A DNA stretch of 64,000 bases, taken from contig NZ_VFYU01000027.1 in assembly GCF_021012795.1 (NCBI RefSeq), positions 1 to 64,000 on the forward strand, in the 5' to 3' direction. The position numbers and the translations under genes are program-made. Source of the stretch: Psychrobacter sp. I-STPA10 (GTDB lineage: Bacteria; Pseudomonadota; Gammaproteobacteria; Pseudomonadales; Moraxellaceae). Below the pieces are notes generated by a model. It saw nothing but the letters and a program-made list of their open reading frames with translations, was not told the origin of the DNA and ran no database searches. Shown one piece after another: positions 1-7,642 of this stretch (within the stretch, counting starts at the first letter, position 1; each line of letters starts with the position of its first letter).

Positions 1-99
1 CTCCCAAACCCTCCCCTTGAAGTAAGGGGAGGACTTAAAACTTATTCCTCCCCTTTTTTAAGGGGGAGGCTAGGAGGGAGTTGAAGTTGAGAGTGAGGT
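1..99. repeat. Truncated copy of a MITE-like element (family B)
   Basis: GC-rich inverted repeats: CCTCCCCTTGAAGTAAGGGG and CCTCCCCTTTTTTAAGGGGG each fold on themselves. The stretch matches positions 1201-1302 in direct orientation over about 95 bases. Its right end (TTGAGAGTGAGGT, 87-99) corresponds to the right terminal repeat of the complete copy at 1161-1302. The left end lies outside the window. It sits directly downstream of gshB, so the hairpins could also act as a transcription terminator for that leftward gene. Confidence 0.7.
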
Positions 100-123
100 A
101 TATAAAACAAAAACAAACAGCCA

Positions 124-1116
124 CTAAGCGTTTTGTTTTTTTGCCCGATATTGCTGCTCAACCACTTTGATAAAATCTGCCGCAATGTTTGTACCACACT
201 GAGTATCAATCTCACGCACACATGTAGGACTGGTGACATTAATCTCAGTAATACGATTGCCAATCACATCTAGCCCCACAAACAATAAGCCTTTATCAAC
301 TAAGATAGGTGCAACTGCGTTAGCAACCGCCATCTCTTGCTCACTGACTAGCATGGCAACGCCGCGCCCACCTGCTGCAAGATTACCTCGTGTCTCCCCT
401 TGACTAGGAATACGTGCCAAGCAATAGTCAATTGGTTTGCCGCCAACGATTAAAATGCGTTTATCACCCTCACTAATTTGTGGTAAATACCGCTGCGCCA
501 TAATCGGCAAGCTCTCAAGCTCGGTGAGCATCTCTAGGGTTGCACCAATATTGGGGCTGTCTTTAGTCAAACGGAAAATACCTGTGCCGCCCATTCCATC
601 TAAAGGCTTGACGATAACGTCTGTCTGCTCAGCAATAAACTTACGAATATGTGTCTGCTTGCTTGTGACAATGGTCGGACTCATATATTCACTAAACCAT
701 GTGGCAAATAGCTTTTCGTTACAATCACGTATCGCTTGTGGGTCATTGACTACCAGCACGCCTGCGGCTTTGGCATGGTCGAGTAAATAAGTGGCATAGA
801 TAAAACGCATATCAAATGGTGGATCTTTACGCATCAAAATGACATCAAACTCACTAATTGGCTGCGTCTTTTTGTCTGCTAATTGATAAAAATTAGCCGG
901 ATCACGCTGTACTTGTAAACGCTGCGCATCAACTTTTAATGCGCCTTGATCCAACCACAGATCATGAATTTGGCAGTATGCCAGTTGATGCCCTCTATCC
1001 TCGGCTGCCCACATCATTGCAAGGGTGGTGTCTTTTTTATAATTGACCTGCTCAATTGGATCCATCACCACCAAAATATTTAAGCTGGGCGTTTGAGATT
1101 CAACGGAAGTTGACAT
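124..1116 (-). CDS. gshB: Glutathione synthetase
   Basis: ATP-dependent ligase joining gamma-glutamylcysteine and glycine, the second step of glutathione synthesis, in the cytoplasm. The 330 residues are close to the usual ~316. The N-terminal pre-ATP-grasp domain starts LNILVVMDPIEQVNYKKDTT. The ATP-grasp glycine-rich loop VKPLDGMGGTGIF lies near residue 170, followed by AGGRGVAM near 250. The C-terminal signature ITEINVTSPTCVREID is typical of bacterial GshB. The start at 1116 has GGAAACC just upstream. The gene is flanked on both sides by copies of the same MITE-like repeat. The next gene upstream, pyrE, is also leftward but separated by the repeat, so co-transcription is doubtful. No gshA is in the window. 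Confidence 0.96.
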   Translation of the reverse strand: MSTSVESQTPSLNILVVMDPIEQVNYKKDTTLAMMWAAEDRGHQLAYCQIHDLWLDQGALKVDAQRLQVQRDPANFYQLADKKTQPISEFDVILMRKDPPFDMRFIYATYLLDHAKAAGVLVVNDPQAIRDCNEKLFATWFSEYMSPTIVTSKQTHIRKFIAEQTDVIVKPLDGMGGTGIFRLTKDSPNIGATLEMLTELESLPIMAQRYLPQISEGDKRILIVGGKPIDYCLARIPSQGETRGNLAAGGRGVAMLVSEQEMAVANAVAPILVDKGLLFVGLDVIGNRITEINVTSPTCVREIDTQCGTNIAADFIKVVEQQYRAKKQNA

Positions 1117-1160
1117 AAGGTTTCCTAATTTTTTACTGATTGTATTTATTATCTATCAAT

Positions 1161-1302
1161 ACGCCACTCTCAACTTTATTTTCTACAGTTATATATGCCC
1201 CCTCCCATACCCTCCCCTTGAGTTAAGGAGAGTGCTTAAAAGCCATCTCCTACCTATTTTTTAAGGGGGAGGCTAGGAGGGGGTTGACATTGAAAGTGGC
1301 GT
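1161..1302. mobile_element. MITE-like element, family B (complete copy)
   Basis: A 142-bp non-coding element. Terminal inverted repeats are ACGCCACTCTCAA (1161-1173) and TTGAAAGTGGCGT (1290-1302), which pair at 12 of 13 positions. It is bracketed by a perfect 7-bp direct repeat TATCAAT (1154-1160 and 1303-1309), as expected of a target-site duplication. The interior has GC-rich hairpins shared with positions 1-99. It lies between pyrE and gshB and has no reading frame. Confidence 0.8.
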
Positions 1303-1344
1303 TATCAATGCTATTTATCGACACTGTTTTTTAGTATATTTGTA

Positions 1345-2022
1345 TCAAACTCCATACTGCTCACGATAATGACGCATTTTTGCTAACTGAGTTTGATTGC
1401 CATGTTTTTGTACATACTCAATAATATCATCAATATCTACCAAAGCTTGTACAGGAACGTTAAGCGTTTCTGACAGCTCTTGAATGGCTGAGCTTTGTTG
1501 CTGTCCATGCTCTTTACGGTCTAAGGCAACCAAAATACCAGCAACACTAGCACCTGCTTCGGTCAAAATCTCTACCACTTCACGCATGGCAGTGCCTGCG
1601 GTAATCACGTCATCTAACACCCAAACCGATTTTCCTGCCAGCGATGCCCCCACAAGTTTGCCACCTTCACCGTGGTCTTTGGCTTCTTTACGGTTATAGC
1701 CCCACTCAGTATTGATGCCATGATGCAACCATAATGCCTGTGCTGTGGCTGCCACAAACGGAATGCCTTTATAAGCTGCACCAAAAATAACCAACTCATT
1801 ATTTGGATTTGCTTGATGGTCAGCAGCTTTTATCTGCTGCGCCAATACATCAGCATAACCTTTGGCAAGTACTGACAGCATCTCACCTGTGGCTAATAGC
1901 CCTGCATTAAAAAAATAAGGACTGATACGCCCAGATTTTAAAACAAATTCACCAAACTTTAGCACATGGTTGTCCAGTGCCAGCTCAATAAATTTTGTTG
2001 GTGAAAACTCTGTACTTGTCAT
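1345..2022 (-). CDS. pyrE: Orotate phosphoribosyltransferase
   Basis: Transfers the phosphoribosyl group from PRPP to orotate, giving OMP, in de novo pyrimidine synthesis. The PRPP-binding signature VWVLDDVITAGTAM is intact in the second half. YNRKEAKDHGEGGKLVG is the flexible catalytic loop with the conserved Lys-Asp-His-Gly. An N-terminal FVLKSGRISPYFFNAG block is also diagnostic. The frame is open further upstream, but I place the start at 2022 (MTSTEFSPTKF): CTAAGGA lies about 8 bases before it and family members begin at this point. That gives 225 residues. Transcribed leftward and alone; a MITE-like repeat lies between it and gshB. Confidence 0.95.
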   Translation of the reverse strand: MTSTEFSPTKFIELALDNHVLKFGEFVLKSGRISPYFFNAGLLATGEMLSVLAKGYADVLAQQIKAADHQANPNNELVIFGAAYKGIPFVAATAQALWLHHGINTEWGYNRKEAKDHGEGGKLVGASLAGKSVWVLDDVITAGTAMREVVEILTEAGASVAGILVALDRKEHGQQQSSAIQELSETLNVPVQALVDIDDIIEYVQKHGNQTQLAKMRHYREQYGV

Positions 2023-2233
2023 AATGATGATCCTTAGTTGATTATTTGATAGAAATAGCAATAGTGACTAACTATAAATGGCTAGCATATAAATGATTAT
2101 GAGTGGTTAGTTTATATTAGTTGCAAAATCAAGTCGCAAACAATTTAGGTGTTTACAGAAGAGAGTTTAAATGAACGGATTGCATGAATAAATGATGATG
2201 TTTACTTTAAGTGCGCTATTTTACCTAATTTTA

Positions 2234-3394
2234 TTACTGCCAACCATCAATATAATACTCAAATAAATTAGGATAGCGTGTAAATAAGGCAGAGCGTGAT
2301 GAAACAGCAAAATACACACAATTATTCTCACTAACCTGTATTTGCCATCCTAAGTAAATAGCAGCAACAATCACATGTCCAGCATACAGGCGTATATGAC
2401 GATAATCATCAGCACTGTGACCCGATAGACGGCACTGACTGAGTAAATAACTGCGCATATATTGGCATATCTGCTGTGCACAAAGCTTGCGATTGATGCT
2501 TTGACGCATCTCACATTGCCCAAGTACATGCACAGCCAAACGACATGCCAGTAAGTCGGTGGCTAAACTGTCAACACCATTATCAAAGCGTTCGGGATAC
2601 AAAATGACTTCCCAGTTAGGTGCAAAACCATCATTGAGCATCTCTGGCATGGCCAAAGCAAGCTGTGTTAAGTCTGTCAATTGTGCTAAACCAGCAGCAA
2701 ATTTTTTTGCTGCATGATGATGATTATGATGGTACTGAGGTTTTGACTGTAAACCATAACGAGTCAGATGCGGGTATTGCTGTATGGCTGCATGAATATC
2801 TGCCATGTCCAGTGCTACCGCTTGCGCCGATAAAGGATATAATGGCTTAAGCAATGGTTTTGCAGAGTCAGGATTGGGGTGACGATAAAAACTGGCAGGT
2901 ATATTGATAAGCCCACCTGCTTTTAGTAACCCCAAATAAGATGCCAGTGCAGGTGAGTCAATTAACTGCCATTGTGAATATAATGGCTTAGCATCTTGCG
3001 CTTCGTCATTGTTACGATACTCATTTTGTAGCAGATTATCCTCTTGCAACGTTTGACGCTCAATATTGATGCCATATAACTGCATCATCGGATTTATCTG
3101 CCGTGGAGCAGGCATGGGTATGTCATTCAAAGGACGATCAGGATCTAATGGTTGGCAGTCACTATGAAAGTTAGGGTGATTAATTGGTGGCTCAGTTTGT
3201 TTGGGGTTAATAGTAACGTAAGGTGCTTGTTTTTGTTGATTTTTTTGCTGTTGCTGTTGAAGAAAAGGGTTGGATGATTTTTTAGTCACATTATGCGCAG
3301 CTTCCATGCTGATATTTGCACGTCTTTGTGCTAATGGTGGCAAATCCACTGAATACTCATCATCAGCTTTTTCATTTTTATTATCTGCAGACAT
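2234..3394 (-). CDS. Hypothetical protein, disordered N-terminal half
   Basis: I do not recognise a family. The 386-residue product has no signal peptide or obvious membrane span. Residues 1-130 are rich in Asn, Gln, Pro and Asp, with a run of glutamines near residue 48, and look disordered. Residues about 140-386 look folded, with alternating hydrophobic helices and several Cys and His residues (for example CRLAVHVLGQCEMRQSINRK and CAQQICQYMRSYLLSQC), ending in a Tyr/Phe-rich tail. The start at 3394 has AGGAAGGGAAAG upstream. It is a leftward monocistron between pyrE and an SDR-like gene with wide gaps on both sides. It may be a Moraxellaceae-restricted protein; no function is proposed. Confidence 0.75.
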   Translation of the reverse strand: MSADNKNEKADDEYSVDLPPLAQRRANISMEAAHNVTKKSSNPFLQQQQQKNQQKQAPYVTINPKQTEPPINHPNFHSDCQPLDPDRPLNDIPMPAPRQINPMMQLYGINIERQTLQEDNLLQNEYRNNDEAQDAKPLYSQWQLIDSPALASYLGLLKAGGLINIPASFYRHPNPDSAKPLLKPLYPLSAQAVALDMADIHAAIQQYPHLTRYGLQSKPQYHHNHHHAAKKFAAGLAQLTDLTQLALAMPEMLNDGFAPNWEVILYPERFDNGVDSLATDLLACRLAVHVLGQCEMRQSINRKLCAQQICQYMRSYLLSQCRLSGHSADDYRHIRLYAGHVIVAAIYLGWQIQVSENNCVYFAVSSRSALFTRYPNLFEYYIDGWQ

Positions 3395-3625
3395 GTGTCT
3401 TTCCCTTCCTATACTTAAAATTCTTTAAAGTGATTTTAAGTTGCACATTTAGATCAAATATTCTACTCACCAAACTGTCTTACTAAGTTTAAAACCAATC
3501 TAGTGTAGCAAAGATATACGGCTTATCAAAATGAACTCTCTGTATAATGATACAAATTTAATCAATATGATAATGGTTGCTAATAAGTAATAGTAATATA
3601 GATTACACTTTTTATAAAGCACATT

Positions 3626-4465
3626 TTATAATGTAGCTAAAATAAGTTGATAACCCAACTGCCAATCAGGATAATTTAGCCAGTCAAGCGGGATATTACT
3701 ATGTAAGCGTTTGCCACTTGCGCCTTTTGTCATATCAATACTTGGCTGTGCTGTCCCTAGCTGCTCACACAGCCAGCAGGTCAACTCATAAGAAGTCACA
3801 GGACGATAGTCAGTGGCGATATATAGGGGTTTTAGTCTGGTATTATCGGTCAGTGTTAATACCTTCACAATAACCGTTACCAAGTCGGTATCGATAATAC
3901 GGTTTGTCCACTCATACGCTGGCAATATGATACTATCTGCTTTTTGAGCTTGACGGATACGCATCAAACGCTGTTTACCATAGATGCCACTGGGACGAAT
4001 GATAATAGTTTTGTTGACAAATGCGTTTTGCAGTGTCTTCTCAGCAGCTAAGATATATTGCGAGCCTTGACGTTTTGGCGGTAGTGGCTGTACGGTTTCA
4101 TCTATCCATTCACCTGCATCTTGTCCATATACCCCAGTCGAGGAGATAAACACAAGGCGTTGCAAATTAGGCAAATGATCTGCCAAGTCAGCAATATGCT
4201 CAGCAATACCAAGATAGGTATGACGATACGCTGTTTCTGAATACTCATTCGGGGTAACAATAATGGCAATATGGCTAAATGGCTGCAATTGTTCAGCGGT
4301 TAATTGTGTCGCATCGGCTTGTAAAAACTGAGCAGCAGCATGCAACTCATAGTTTGTTTGCACACCTCTTGCCAGCCCTGTGACTGCTTTGCCTTGTGCT
4401 GCCAAGGCATTGGTCACAGGTAAACCAATATCCCCTTGCCCTATAATCAAAAAATTTGTTGCCAT
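3626..4465 (-). CDS. NAD(P)-dependent epimerase/dehydratase-like protein (YeeZ-type SDR)
   Basis: A predicted cytoplasmic NAD(P)-binding protein of the atypical extended short-chain dehydrogenase group. The N-terminus has a Rossmann dinucleotide loop IIGQGDIGLPVTNALA. The motif VFISSTGVYGQDAGEWIDE, near residue 105, is the Ser/Tyr active-site region of this family. Nearby YILAAEKTL replaces the classical YxxxK spacing. The C-terminal half is the short substrate domain. Length 279 is normal. The start at 4465 follows GAGGCAGAT. The substrate cannot be inferred; E. coli YeeZ is also uncharacterised. The gene lies 50 bases downstream of the DUF4105 gene on the same strand, so the two may be co-transcribed. 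Confidence 0.8.
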   Translation of the reverse strand: MATNFLIIGQGDIGLPVTNALAAQGKAVTGLARGVQTNYELHAAAQFLQADATQLTAEQLQPFSHIAIIVTPNEYSETAYRHTYLGIAEHIADLADHLPNLQRLVFISSTGVYGQDAGEWIDETVQPLPPKRQGSQYILAAEKTLQNAFVNKTIIIRPSGIYGKQRLMRIRQAQKADSIILPAYEWTNRIIDTDLVTVIVKVLTLTDNTRLKPLYIATDYRPVTSYELTCWLCEQLGTAQPSIDMTKGASGKRLHSNIPLDWLNYPDWQLGYQLILATL

Positions 4466-4515
4466 ATCTGCCTCTTTTTGTTTTTATGATAAATAATTAT
4501 CGTGATTAATATATG

Positions 4516-6435
4516 TTAAAAAAAGTGGTGTAAATACGATAGCTGTATGTCGCTATTATCTGCCAAATCATTGGGCTGCCAAGTGTGTGTGGCACTGAGT
4601 CTGATGGCAGAATTTTTACTTAAATCATGCTGCACGCCAATACTGGCAGTGGGCTGCCAATAACCATTGCTGCCTGCTTTTGCATGGCTGCCATGATACC
4701 AATAGGGTGCTGCCACTTCTATTGTACTGCGGGTATGCGGCGTCCATTGCTGCCTACAGCCAGCCAGCACCCCTGTACCAATACGATAACCATTGGCAAG
4801 CCCTTTACCCACTTGAGTTGCTGCTGTTGCTAACCCATAGCACACATTCGGTGGTGGCTCGGCAGAAATGGCGGTCACTTGATTATCACTGATATCTGCC
4901 ACAGGTGCACCATAAGCAAAAGACTTACCCACTTCTGCGCTCAAATTGGCAACAAGATGGCGATTATAATCTACCTCCCCTACCCCTTCACTGACCTGAC
5001 GTGCTTGTATATTCAGCCCCCATGTTTTGCCTTTTTTAACCCCATTAACTGGATTTAATAATCGCCCCCGTATTAAGGTTAACGCTTCGACTTCTACCGC
5101 TTGATTGTCTGCTTGCTTAGAAGTATGACTGTTGTCAGCAAATAGGCGTAATTTGGCAGACAACACTTCATAATCAAAATAGCTGGGATATCCTGCTGGA
5201 GCATCTAGGGGGTCATGGTAGCCTACCCGTGCACCAAGCTCCATATAGTTAGCTTTGCCACTTTGCTGCCCAACTGCCACCGAAAAACGCTTTAACTCAT
5301 GTGCATCAAGTGGATTATTATTGGCAGCAACAATGGTAGGCGTGTTGGTATTATTTGTCACTACGGCAGATTTTGAGCGTGGCATATAATAGTGCAGATT
5401 TTGCTGTGCTTGTGCCAAACTTTGCGCAGCAGGTAAATAATGTGTTGCGGTAATCAAATTTTGCTGCTTGAGTGTACGCACCATATCCGCAGGAATGGTG
5501 ACAGTAGCAAAATCTTTAGTCAAATCCATCTGGGGACGCACAATATTAATCAGATGTAGCAGCTCATAAGCACAATTATCGGTTAAAAAATAATAAGGCA
5601 AAGACAAATCTTTGATTTCCCATACATGGCGCATCACTTGACGCGCCTCGTTAGGGGTTAAATTTAGGCTGTACTCCCAAATGTCTCGTCCTTCATCTTG
5701 CTGATATTGCTTGATTTTATCGGTGTAACTTTGCACACTAAATTCACCTGGATAACTACCTTTCATCGAGTTAATGCTATATAAAATAAAGGGGTCGTCT
5801 TTATTACCATTAACGGTATAATTAATTGCATGGGCATCAGCAAGCTGTGACCTATCAGCGGCACTTTGGGGTGAATCTACCCGCATCACTGTATGCCCAA
5901 AGCTAGACACAGGGTTATCTAAATACTCTTCAGCAAATACAATGGATAACTGATAAGGATTTATAGTTGCCATCCAAGCATCGAATTTGGCACAGTTTGC
6001 TGATGGCAATTGTGTCTCAGTCAAATTTAGCTGCTGACGTAGCCAATGGGTACGTGCAGGAAAACGACATTGCAGCGAATCATCTCCTTTTTGTGCATCA
6101 CTGGCAGACAGTAGCTGTTCAAGCATGGCATCTAGCTCAGCTTGCGGATTATTTTCCCCCTCAACACTAACAAAAAAATTGTGCTTGACAGGAGAGTTTC
6201 GCGCTTGACTGGTTGCCGTATTGGCTGCTGCATTGTCTTTAGCTGCTGATGTAGAAAAATACAACATCTGCCGCCACGTGGGTGTGGCTGCTAAATTCAG
6301 ACGCTGCGCCTTGGCTATCACTTCCATAGCTGCTTGATTTTGCGATGATTGTGCATGACTGATACTGCTATATAACATGATAGATAGGACAGCCAAAGCC
6401 GTGCATGTGTGTTTGCTATTAAAAAATGGTGGCAT
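4516..6435 (-). CDS. Exported DUF4105 (Lnb-N-like) protein with C-terminal beta-barrel-like domain
   Basis: A 639-residue exported protein. Residues 1-28 form a signal peptide ending SSISHA. The middle (about 130-330) matches the DUF4105 / 'Lnb N-terminal periplasmic domain' family: SFGHTVMRVD carries the conserved His and TDNCAYELLHL the conserved Cys. This pair resembles a papain/NlpC-like thiol-hydrolase site. The C-terminal ~270 residues alternate polar and hydrophobic positions and end in aromatic Phe-Phe, suggesting outer-membrane beta strands; this is inference. Function in the family is not established; a periplasmic amidase or peptidase attached to the outer membrane is a reasonable guess. 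It precedes the YeeZ-like gene by 50 bases. Confidence 0.8.
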   Translation of the reverse strand: MPPFFNSKHTCTALAVLSIMLYSSISHAQSSQNQAAMEVIAKAQRLNLAATPTWRQMLYFSTSAAKDNAAANTATSQARNSPVKHNFFVSVEGENNPQAELDAMLEQLLSASDAQKGDDSLQCRFPARTHWLRQQLNLTETQLPSANCAKFDAWMATINPYQLSIVFAEEYLDNPVSSFGHTVMRVDSPQSAADRSQLADAHAINYTVNGNKDDPFILYSINSMKGSYPGEFSVQSYTDKIKQYQQDEGRDIWEYSLNLTPNEARQVMRHVWEIKDLSLPYYFLTDNCAYELLHLINIVRPQMDLTKDFATVTIPADMVRTLKQQNLITATHYLPAAQSLAQAQQNLHYYMPRSKSAVVTNNTNTPTIVAANNNPLDAHELKRFSVAVGQQSGKANYMELGARVGYHDPLDAPAGYPSYFDYEVLSAKLRLFADNSHTSKQADNQAVEVEALTLIRGRLLNPVNGVKKGKTWGLNIQARQVSEGVGEVDYNRHLVANLSAEVGKSFAYGAPVADISDNQVTAISAEPPPNVCYGLATAATQVGKGLANGYRIGTGVLAGCRQQWTPHTRSTIEVAAPYWYHGSHAKAGSNGYWQPTASIGVQHDLSKNSAIRLSATHTWQPNDLADNSDIQLSYLHHFF

Positions 6436-6860
6436 AAGTTAAACTCACACTCAATAGGAGCGGTTGGCGTTATAATGGTGACGGATTACTGATGATTAAG
6501 TGATTAAGTTTTTATTAGGATATAGTCAATCTAATATAATTTCACCACAAGGCAACCGAATGAAGATAGTACAAATAGTACATCGAGTGAGGTTAACACC
6601 GTGGTGGATTTACATTAGGCAGACTATATTATAGAAGATGGTAGCCATACTGTCCTATCACTGTTTGCAATTGTTACAAGTTTTAGACGCAGATAAAATA
6701 AATAAAAACTAAGCAGTTAACTTACAATCACAGCAACTTTATTCTAAGCTTATCCACTGTTGCCCGTTTATTTAGCCCATTGTTCATACGCTTACCTGTT
6801 AAACACATAACCTCTAACATAACCACTGATTATAACCACTAACAATGACTGATAAAGCTC
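6436..6860. other. Intergenic region containing a MITE-like element
   Basis: A 425-base gap between two divergent genes. It holds the family A element at 6522-6627. The rest is AT-rich and presumably carries the outward promoters of the DUF4105 gene and ampD. I see no reading frame or RNA gene. Confidence 0.6.
6522..6627 (+). mobile_element. MITE-like element, family A, copy 1
   Basis: A 106-bp non-coding element starting ATAGTCAATCTAATATAA and ending GGCAGACTAT. The ends are imperfect inverted repeats (ATAGTCnnnCTAnTATAA). Near-identical copies lie at 42891-42996 (opposite strand) and 55463-55563 (same strand). The ends are flanked by TA, compatible with IS630/Tc1-type TA insertion. Internal CACCACAAGGCAACCGA and AACACCGTGGTGGATTTA can also pair. 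Confidence 0.8.
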
Positions 6861-6908
6861 ATGCCAAAAAATAGCCAAAAACCGATAACAGCACAAAAAA
6901 AAGACAAC

Positions 6909-7490
6909 ATGCACATCATAGATGGCAAGCTACAAGCGACTCACGACTCTTTACAATGGTTGCCTTCTCCCAACTTCAATAGCCGTCCTAATGATGGTGA
7001 TATTTATGCCATCGTGATTCACAATATCAGCTTACCACCCGATGAATTTACACAAACCGATGCCAATGGATTGCATTATGTCAAAGCCTTGTTTACTAAT
7101 ACTTTAGATTGGGAGGCACACCCTTATTTTAAAAGTATCGAAGGTATAGAAGTGTCAGCACATGCTTTTATTGAGCGAGATGGCAGCATCACCCAGTTTG
7201 TTAATTTTAACGATAGAGCTTGGCATGCCGGGCGTTCTAGTTATTTAGGCAAGCCTGAATGTAATGATTATACGATTGGTATTGAGATGGAGGGCTCAGA
7301 CTTTCAGCCATTTACTGATGCACAATATGAGACATTAGCACAGCTTATTGTGGCGATTTATCAAGCCTACCCTAAAACACGCCGCCACTTAACAGGACAC
7401 AGCGACATCGCACCGATACGCAAAACTGACCCTGGTGAATTTTTTGCATGGGCAAAACTCAGAAAAATGGTTGCAGAGCTAATGACATAA
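6909..7490 (+). CDS. ampD: 1,6-anhydro-N-acetylmuramyl-L-alanine amidase AmpD
   Basis: A cytoplasmic zinc amidase that removes the peptide from anhydro-muropeptides during peptidoglycan recycling. In related species its loss derepresses AmpC. It has a single Amidase_2 domain. The expected zinc ligands are His in VIHNISLPPDEF, His in LTGHSDIAP and Asp in RKTDPGEFF. The block NDYTIGIEMEGSDF is also diagnostic. The frame is open from ATG 6861, but known AmpD proteins begin at the point equivalent to MHIIDGKL (6909), giving 193 residues; neither start has a strong ribosome site. murJ follows on the same strand after 152 bases. No ampE or ampR is adjacent. Confidence 0.92.
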   Translation: MHIIDGKLQATHDSLQWLPSPNFNSRPNDGDIYAIVIHNISLPPDEFTQTDANGLHYVKALFTNTLDWEAHPYFKSIEGIEVSAHAFIERDGSITQFVNFNDRAWHAGRSSYLGKPECNDYTIGIEMEGSDFQPFTDAQYETLAQLIVAIYQAYPKTRRHLTGHSDIAPIRKTDPGEFFAWAKLRKMVAELMT

Positions 7491-7596
7491 CTGACATAAC
7501 TAAAGTGCATTGCAGCATTTGCATCACCACCAATCATCACTTCACAGTTTGTGCATTTTCATTCCACACTAAATCCATCATTACCTTTATATATGG

Positions 7597-7605
7597 TGCT
7601 ATAAT
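7597..7605 (+). promoter_or_regulatory. Candidate extended -10 promoter for murJ
   Basis: TGCTATAAT, an extended -10 element (TGnTATAAT), lies 38 bases before the murJ start. No good -35 is visible, which is tolerable for extended -10 promoters. Pattern match only. Confidence 0.4.
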
Positions 7606-7642
7606 CCGCTCAATTCTTTAATATACAAGGCATTGGTTTTTT

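Noticed and set aside
42..263. Open frame at the left end overlapping gshB
   Set aside because: It overlaps gshB and the MITE copy on the same strand in another frame; composition is not protein-like.
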